Assembly (NCBI GenBank): GCA_020284085.1
Contig: JACEVL010001181.1
Span: forward strand, 62,001-126,000
From: Aporrectodea caliginosa
Taxonomy: Eukaryota > Annelida > Clitellata > Crassiclitellata > Lumbricidae
Length of the DNA stretch: 64,000 nucleotides
Direction of reading: 5' to 3'
Of this stretch, positions 56,397 to 64,000 are shown one piece after another. Numbering within the stretch: position 1 is the first letter of the stretch; each line of letters starts with the position of its first letter. A program made the position numbers and the translations under genes. The notes beneath the pieces are model-generated. The model was not told the DNA's origin, ran no database searches, and saw only the letters and a list, made by a program, of their open reading frames with translations.

Positions 56397-57084
56397 TCAT
56401 AAAATCGTATTATCAGAGAACAAACAAACTGACAAACTGCTCTTTTCCCACAACTGAATCTGGAACACAATTTGGAGCAGATGTCTTCATGGGAAAATAT
56501 ATACCACGTAAAACCCGTTAACAAAAATGAAAAAATGAAATATTAGAGGAGTGAACGAATTAAACAAATGAATGAATGAACACATGAAGTAATTAATTAA
56601 TTAAAATTTAAAAATAGATAAATGAACATATGAATGAATGAATGAATTAATGGACAAATATATTAATCAATATAAACCAAATGAACAAATGATTGAACAG
56701 ATGAAAATATCACAAAGTTTTGAGGTCAATCCTCACAATTCACATGACTGACTATAAACTAAATTATTTAATTTATTTTTTATATTTACACAGCAAACAT
56801 TAATACAGCCAAACAATTGACCAGACATCAGTCACCAACACTAAGCAACAGTCCACACAGGATAAGGACATACTCCAACATACGTACAATCTCCACTTCT
56901 CTTGAAGAACCACTGGCTCCAACCTCAACATATAGGCAGTTAGTACAGAGAGCTCCTCTCATTTGTTTTGCTCTCTGAACAGCACTACACAAATCTTCAA
57001 TTACGATTACTAAGCTAACAGCTGAACACTGAAGGAATCACTCATTACAAGAAATAACAACCAACCTCTATACATATTACTACA

Positions 57085-57365
57085 TACAGAAGAAGAAGAA
57101 GAGCAGTCCCTTAAGCTAGCCAGAGAGGCGGCCATTGTTATGAAGTCATAGCAACTTCATTTCCTTAGCCTCAGCATATGAGTGTAGAGAGCCTCACAGT
57201 CAAATTTTCCTACTGACAGCGTATACGGTCCAGCTGAGTTGGTTGGCTAGGTGAAGCAGATGGAGTAGAAATCTTCAAACAGATTTTAAGCCCCAGCAAG
57301 CAGGGATTTGATCCCTGACCTTTCAGTTGACAGTCCAGTGCTGTCAACCTGCTAACTACTAGTAA
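57085..57365 (-). mobile_element. SINE family A copy
   Basis: Reverse reading gives a head with CTAGTAGTTAGCAGGTTGAC and GGGATCAAATCCCTGCTTGC, and a body ending in CTTCTTCTTCTTCTG. The copy is diverged in the middle. Confidence 0.75.
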
Positions 57366-57489
57366 CACATTTAAATCATACTCTCACCAGCACATAGCTG
57401 CATAGATGCTATGTTCCATTAACAATTCGTAACATTGAACCGCAGGCAGCTCAGGAAACATTTTTGAAACTTCTTAAGTCGCATCTGTT

Positions 57490-57575
57490 TACATCTGTTG
57501 GGTAGTCACGTTTAGCGCCTTCGTGAGTTTCTTGTAAGGCGCTATATAAATGGCCATATACATACATACATAAGA
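57490..57575 (+). mobile_element. LINE/SINE 3' tail with (CATA)n
   Basis: TAGCGCCTTCGTGAGTTTCTTGTAAGGCGCTATATAAATGGCC followed by CATACATACATA. Confidence 0.6.
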
Positions 57576-58074
57576 TATATTTTCATTGTATAGCCTTATG
57601 TATATACAAGTAGGTGCATCTCTTATGCATGTATGTATGTACATACATGTATATGATGAGTTCAAATATATATTACGAGAAATGTCACAAACACCTCATT
57701 CTGGTAAGAGCAAACAAAAACATAATAGAAGGAGGCTGATCAGCTAACAGTATAACAGAGCTACCTGAATAGAAAAGCAGGAAGCACATCAAAACACGTC
57801 AACAACAATGCCCATAAAAGCTTTGATATAAAACTAACCGAGATACAGTCACACAGAATAAACGACCGAAATCTTAAATTCGAAAACTGTCTGATCCTAT
57901 TTCTCCTGTTATAGAAATCGTTTATCATTTCAGGCAACTGAAATAATGATGACAGAAGTGGATCTGTCTGTCCCTTGTGCACTCGTCATCTGCTACTTAT
58001 AAATTGTTCTCAAGGCTGGTTTTCATGGCTGTATACATAGTCAATCTCAAAAACTGTGACTGGAAATTATTATT

Positions 58075-58180
58075 CATTCATTTATTTATTCATTCATTCA
58101 TTTCGAGCACTTTTTATAGCGCCTCTTCAAGATTTCTACTCAGAGGCGCTCCAGACTACAGCGCGGACACTGAATCGGAG
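58075..58180 (-). mobile_element. SINE 3' end, inverted
   Basis: Reverse reading: CCGATTCAGTGTCCGCGCTG, GAGCGCCTCTGAGTAGAAATCTTGAAGAGGCGCTATAAAAAG then (TGAA)n. Matches the 3' half of the SINE at 25870-26095. Confidence 0.75.
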
Positions 58181-59149
58181 TGCTCACTAAGGCTAGGTGA
58201 CTATAAGAATAACTGTCTCTACCCAAAAGCATCTTGTATGTGTGTATCTAGGCACTTACTATTAGTAAGCACTTTTTAAGTATACCACAAATGCACAGCC
58301 TGTGCCAACCTAAACCACCTTAAAGTCATTAAGAACAAAAGAAAATCAGTAAGTGAACAGTGGTCTAATAAGTAGAAGAGCCCCCACCGGTGAGCTCCCA
58401 CAGACACGCAGAACCCAACCAATGGATTCTAATCCAGAGCTGATAGTAGACACTGTGCTCCAAATTCCTGTACCACCTTTGCTACAGTTCTACTGAAAAT
58501 GCCACATCTGTGTCTGGGTGCAGGCAACACAATGGTTGTTCTCTATTACAAAGACAATTTATGACTGATCTCTCACACTGACGTCCGTGATTACTAGACA
58601 TGTGTACTTGGGAATTACAATTTTAAAGTAATCAACCGAAAATACTGCAAATCAGTATTTCTTCTCATGCAAAATATAAAAAATCAGAAGGCATCAATTG
58701 TTATTATGTTTTGTTTCATATGTTTGGAGCACTAGTCTGTCAGACACTTGGTATACAAGCCTGAGACTCTGGTAAGAGTCACTGTGCATGAACCTTAGTG
58801 TGCCTTGTGCTTATATCAATCATTAATTGATAATCAATAATCAATAAAAGCTTCATGGATCTATACCCAGACAGGCTATTTCTGTACAAACACTGATACA
58901 TATCTGTAACAATACGGAAATAGTTCCTACCAAGACAAAACCATTTCACACTCATATTACAGAGGTAAAAGAAGCTTTTTAAGTACAAGCTTGCATGTCA
59001 AAGTATATTATTTCTGAGAAAAGGTCAAACCAGTGCACAATAACAGAGACAGGTATTAATTAAGTCCATAATGTTCTGAAAACAGACTCCATCTCAATAC
59101 AGAGACAGAAAGAAAGTTGCCATGACATTTCACAGCAATCAACAAAAAT

Positions 59150-59650
59150 ATTTGTAATTAATTCATAGAAATATTTAAAGTAAAAAGCAGAAATATTTTA
59201 ACTTAATCAATAGAAATATTTAAAGTAAAAAGCAGAAATATTTAAACTTAATCAATAGAATTATTTATTTATAGCAATCAAAAGAAATATTTATAGTAAT
59301 CAATAGCAGTGCTTTTTTTCAGCCGAAGCGGTCTGGAACGGCGTTCCGGTACCTTTTTTCAGCTATTAAAAAATAATTTAGTTAATTTAAATTTTTAATA
59401 AAAAATTATATAAAATTATTTATATACTTTAATTTAATGTAAGTGCTTTCAGTGTTTATTGATACTGATATAATGAAACATAAATATTAGCATAAAATAT
59501 GCCCCTATAATTGTTCTGAATTTGTTGAGTTCCGGAACCTTTTTGTCTAGAAAAAAAGCACTGATCAATAGCAATATTTATTGCAATCAATACAATTATT
59601 CATAGTACTCAGTAGAAATATTTTATAGAAATCGATGGAAATATCTGGTT
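59150..59650 (+). repeat. AT-rich minisatellite (CAATAGAAATATTTA), split by a hAT MITE
   Basis: Units such as AATCAATAGAAATATTTAAAGTAAAAAGCAGAAATATTT at 59150-59306 continue as ATCAATAGCAATATTTATTGC after the insertion. Confidence 0.8.
59307..59563. mobile_element. 257-bp hAT-type MITE
   Basis: Exact 8-bp duplication ATCAATAG at 59299-59306 and 59564-59571. Ends CAGTGCTTTTTTTC and its inverse, then TCTGGAACGGCGTTCCGGTA near the left and AGTTCCGGAACC near the right. No coding capacity. Confidence 0.93.
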
Positions 59651-59830
59651 CAAGGTCACAACAATGGCTTTTGGCGCCTCTAATCTAAGGATCAATATGG
59701 AACACCACATAGGGACCTTGAGCGCGTCCATCACACACAACTGCTCAGCACCATCAATGCTGCGTATGCACTTCTGAGCTTTGGAAGGAAGGCATCATTA
59801 AAATGCAATTGTTTTCTTTTGCATTGCATA
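59640..59830 (+). mobile_element. SINE family C copy
   Basis: AGGGACCTTGAGCGCGTCCATCACACACAACTGCTCAGCACCAT parallels 22798-22845, followed by a GCACTTCTGAGCTTTGGAAGGAAGGCATC end. Confidence 0.6.
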
Positions 59831-60094
59831 ATGGCTACTGAATGCCCATGTCTGGTTTCATGATGTGACTGTGCATTGAGTGTCTGGTTTAGATTAGAAT
59901 TTATGTCAGCTTCACTCATGAAAGCCAGACAGAATAAATCATCATTGCTCTCATCACTGATTCATGGATGTGCCCTCACGTCCCATATATTTTCTGTAAG
60001 CCATTAGACCAGACAGTGGCTTTAAATGGTTTGATTCAAATTTTTAAACCCTGCTACAGACCTGTCCCATCAATAACCATTTCTCAACCACTCA

Positions 60095-60350
60095 TCCCAC
60101 ACATTCATTCATTCATTCATTCATTTGTTCATTCACTGTTAGTACTAAAGACGAAGACACACACGCACACGCACACACAGACACACGCACACACCTACCT
60201 ACCTACCTACCTACCTACCTACCTACCTACACACACACACTCCGTACACATTAATTCACTCGCTCACTCAATCTCATTCATTTATGTATGCAATAACTCA
60301 TTAATAAATACATTCTTTCATCCATTCATTCATTCATTCGTTCATTAATT
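60095..60350 (+). repeat. ATTC, CA and CTAC microsatellites
   Basis: CATTCATTCATTC at 60100-60135, CACACGCACAC to 60195, CTACCTACCTACC at 60195-60230, then CATTCATTCATTCG near 60320. Confidence 0.95.
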
Positions 60351-60559
60351 CATCACTAATTCACTCTCTGCCATAAGCCATGGCTTTATAGGCTATATTT
60401 CACATCCCAGTAAAAACCCACAGCACATAAAGAAGCCGGTCACCAGCAGATCCATAAACCGACCAGACTCATTACTATCCTCTCACTGACCGTATTCAGC
60501 ACCAAGGTCGGCATGACCCACAATTCCTTTCCCCGTTAAAAACAACCCCCGAAATATCA

Positions 60560-61060
60560 CAAACAGACAGGCTAACCGTTTCAGCAGGGCTCCTCAGCTA
60601 ACATCCGCAAGGCATCGGATCTCCTTTCTCGTCCAACACAAAAGCTCTAATTCACTCAGCCTCCGTTCAAAATCGACCAACGACCATGAATATTTCAGGC
60701 ACTGCTTTCGAACGCCTCGAAACAAGCGAAAGTGTGCCTTGCCTTGCAACGGCGTCAGTCCGCACCGCTCGCATGTATACATGGGCGCTCCTCCGCTATC
60801 CCCATTGCATGCGCCGTCTCCGCCTCTTACGCATCCTACGCAACGTCCGTTTTTATCAGACGCTGCTCCAATCGCCGGACAACTGAATCTATTATTGACT
60901 GACGTCGTGGACACGCGCAGGACTTTCGCTGCTCAGTGCAGGGTCAGAAGATTCAAGGCCAGACCATTATATATAACGGATGACCAGCAGCAGCGCTGCA
61001 CACGGGCGACGCAAGGCCGCAGAAGGTCGGAGTGACCTTGCCATCCGTGCATCTGTAAGT
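60560..61060. promoter_or_regulatory. CpG-rich patch, possible promoter region
   Basis: Compositionally like coding or promoter DNA: GCCGTCTCCGCCTCTTACGC, a CCAAT-type ATTGG on minus near 60876, and a CRE-like TGACGTCG near 60899. Frames are open on both strands: minus 60594-60914 has Cys pairs (YTCERCG), plus 60739-61035. No domain is recognised and no splice pattern confirmed. It could be a 5' exon or promoter of a minus-strand gene, FoxP included, 31 kb away. Confidence 0.3.
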
Positions 61061-61139
61061 GTGGCTGATGACGGTGGGAGACAGGAGGAGGATGAGGATA
61101 GACTGGTGGTGGGGAGCGTGCCTATGCAAATGAAGTGGA

Positions 61140-64000
61140 GAAGAAATAGAAGATGAAGCAATCAAAACACACATTGATGAAGAAATACAAAGCAACAAAT
61201 GAAGAAATAGAAGATGAAGAAGCAATCAAAACACACATTGATGAAGAAATAGAAGATGAATCAATCAAAACACACATTGATGAAGAAATAGAAGATGAAT
61301 CAATCAAAACACACATTGATGAAGAAATAGAAGATGAAGCAATCAAAACACACATTGATGAAGAAATAGAAGATGAATCAATCAAAACACACATTGATGA
61401 AGAAATAGAAGATGAATCAATCAAAACACACATTGATGAAGAAATAGAAGATGAATCAATCAAAACACACATTGATGAAGAAATAGAAGATGAATCAATC
61501 AAAACACACATTGATGAAGAAATAGAAGATGAATCAATCAAAACACACATTGATGAAGAAATAGAAGATGAATCAATCAAAACACACATTGATGAAGAAA
61601 TAGAAGATGAATCAATCAAAACACACATTGATGAAGAAATAGAAGATGAATCAATCAAAACACACATTGATGAAGAAATAGAAGATGAATCAATCAAAAC
61701 ACACATTGATGAAGAAATAGAAGATGAATCAATCAAAACACACATTGATGAAGAAATAGAAGATGAATCAATCAAAACACACATTGATGAAGAAATAGAA
61801 GATGAATCAATCAAAACACACATTGATGAAGAAATAGAAGATGAATCAATCAAAACACACATTGATGAAGAAATAGAAGATGAATCAATCAAAACACACA
61901 TTGATGAAGAAATAGAAGATGAATCAATCAAAACACACATTGATGAAGAAATAGAAGATGAATCAATCAAAACACACATTGATGAAGAAATAGAAGATGA
62001 ATCAATCAAAACACACATTGATGAAGAAATAGAAGATGAATCAATCAAAACACACATTGATGAAGAAATAGAAGATGAATCAATCAAAACACACATTGAT
62101 GAAGAAATAGAAGATGAATCAATCAAAACACACATTGATGAAGAAATAGAAGATGAAGCAATCAAAGCACATATTGATGAAGAAATAGAAGATGAAGCAA
62201 TCAAAGCACATATTGATGAAGAAATAGAAGATGAAGCAATCAAAACACACATTGATGAAGAAATAGAAGATGAATCAATCAAAACACACATTGATGAAGA
62301 AATAGAAGATGAAGCAATCAAAGCACATATTGATGAAGAAATAGAAGATGAATCAATCAAAACACACATTGATGAAGAAATAGAAGATGAATCAATCAAA
62401 ACACACACTGATGAAGAAATAGAAGATGAAGCAATCAAAACACACACTGATGAAGAAATAGAAGATGAATCAATCAAAACACACACTGATGAAGAAATAG
62501 AAGATGAAGCAATCAAAGCACATATTGATGAAGAAATAGAAGATGAATCAATCAAAACACACATTGATGAAGAAATAGAAGATGAATCAATCAAAACACA
62601 CACTGATGAAGAAATAGAAGATGAAGCAATCAAAGCACATATTGATGAAGAAATAGAAGATGAAGCAATCAAAACACACATTGATGAAGAAATAGAAGAT
62701 GAATCAATCAAAACACACATTGATGAAGAAATAGAAGATGAATCAATCAAAACACACATTGATGAAGAAATAGAAGATGAATCAATCAAAGCACATATTG
62801 ATGAAGAAATAGAAGATGAAGCAATCAAAGCACATATTGATGAAGAAATAGAAGATGAAGCAATCAAAGCACATATTGATGAAGAAATAGAAGATGAATC
62901 AATCAAAACACACATTGATGAAGAAATAGAAGATGAATCAATCAAAACACACATTGATGAAGAAATAGAAGATGAAGCAATCAAAGCACATATTGATGAA
63001 GAAATAGAAGATGAAGCAATCAAAGCACATATTGATGAAGAAATAGAAGATGAATCAATCAAAACACACATTGATGAAGAAATAGAAGATGAAGCAATCA
63101 AAACACACATTGATGAAGAAATAGAAGATGAAGCAATCAAAGCACATATTGATGAAGAAATAGAAGATGAAGCAATCAAAGCACATATTGATGAAGAAAT
63201 AGAAGATGAAGCAATCAAAGCACATATTGATGAAGAAATAGAAGATGAATCAATCAAAACACACATTGATGAAGAAATAGAAGATGAAGCAATCAAAACA
63301 CACATTGATGAAGAAATAGAAGATGAATCAATCAAAACACACATTGATGAAGAAATAGAAGATGAAGCAATCAAAGCACATATTGATGAAGAAATAGAAG
63401 ATGAAGCAATCAAAGCACATATTGATGAAGAAATAGAAGATGAATCAATCAAAACACACATTGATGAAGAAATAGAAGATGAAGCAATCAAAGCACATAT
63501 TGATGAAGAAATAGAAGATGAAGCAATCAAAGCACATATTGATGAAGAAATAGAAGATGAATCAATCAAAACACACATTGATGAAGAAATAGAAGATGAA
63601 TCAATCAAAACACACATTGATGAAGAAATAGAAGATGAAGCAATCAAAGCACATATTGATGAAGAAATAGAAGATGAAGCAATCAAAGCACATATTGATG
63701 AAGAAATAGAAGATGAATCAATCAAAACACACATTGATGAAGAAATAGAAGATGAAGCAATCAAAACACACATTGATGAAGAAATAGAAGATGAATCAAT
63801 CAAAACACACATTGATGAAGAAATAGAAGATGAAGCAATCAAAGCACATATTGATGAAGAAATAGAAGATGAAGCAATCAAAGCACATATTGATGAAGAA
63901 ATAGAAGATGAATCAATCAAAACACACATTGATGAAGAAATAGAAGATGAAGCAATCAAAGCACATATTGATGAAGAAATAGAAGATGAAGCAATCAAAG
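61140..64000 (+). repeat. 39-bp (13-codon) tandem array, about 72 units, runs off the end
   Basis: The unit reads GAATCAATCAAAACACACATTGATGAAGAAATAGAAGAT. Being 39 bases with no stop in one frame of each strand, it is open on plus from about 61200 to the edge (IKTHIDEEIEDES repeats, acidic, no Met) and on minus as SSSISSSMCVLID repeats (958 codons from 63998). 61255-62150 is nearly uniform; beyond that unit variants GCA/TCA, AAAGCACAT/AAAACACAC alternate. The variant pattern repeats every 468 bases (12 units), for example at 63247 and 63715. The first units are degenerate. Most likely a minisatellite. Confidence 0.9.

Noticed and set aside
61122..63998. 958-codon minus-strand frame (Ser/Ile/Met/Cys repeats) as a gene
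   Set aside because: It is the stop-free shadow of a 39-bp array. Common unit variants change residues freely in this frame, and the frame starts inside the array.
61140..64000. CRISPR array
   Set aside because: Units follow one another without unique spacers and the context is eukaryotic.

Overview
The window looks like nuclear DNA from an invertebrate bilaterian animal. It has a multi-exon gene with GT-AG introns, long AT-rich non-coding stretches, many microsatellites, tRNA-headed SINEs, decayed non-LTR retrotransposons and cut-and-paste DNA transposons. I cannot name the species. The repertoire (CR1/Jockey-, L2- and RTE-like LINEs, hAT, MULE and Harbinger-like elements, one diverged FoxP) fits a marine invertebrate, but that is inference.

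The only gene I can assemble with confidence is a FoxP forkhead transcription factor on the minus strand. Twelve coding exons run from 29883 down to the stop codon at 11479. All eleven junctions are GT-AG, every phase agrees, and the total is 2622 nt (873 codons plus stop). The pieces appear in the FoxP family order: Gln-rich LSPQQLQ-like block, C2H2 finger, leucine zipper, Ser/His/Pro linker, forkhead domain, acidic tail. No start codon was found, so at least one 5' exon is missing. It may lie upstream (above 29.9 kb), possibly outside the window.

Layout. 0-4.3 kb: CpG-rich short repeats, foldback repeats, ATCC-type microsatellites and a decayed L2-like LINE. 4.3-6.9 kb: a TIR-bounded element carrying two halves of one uncharacterised transposon-type protein in opposite orientation. 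7.8-8.7 kb: an inverted-repeat satellite with a nested hAT MITE. 8.8-9.3 kb: a cluster of four perfect TGACGTCA sites. 10.2-10.6 kb: a long-TIR MITE with telomere-like filler. 11.5-29.9 kb: FoxP, with introns holding SINEs, a CR1/Jockey-like LINE end, a MULE-like element inside a 24-bp minisatellite and a hAT element. 30-61 kb: repeats only, apart from three CpG-rich patches (50.2, 52.0 and 60.6 kb) that could be promoters. 61.1-64 kb: a 39-bp (13-codon) tandem array running off the window end, open on both strands.

Besides the gene, the main pattern is nesting. Five hAT-type elements keep 8-bp target duplications (four exact, one 7 of 8). A MULE-like element and a Harbinger-like MITE keep theirs too, and several of these insertions sit inside tandem repeats whose continuity is restored if the element is removed in thought. 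Interactions between elements (SINEs sharing LINE tails, SINE heads beside splice sites) are described below; no metabolic operon or pathway is present.
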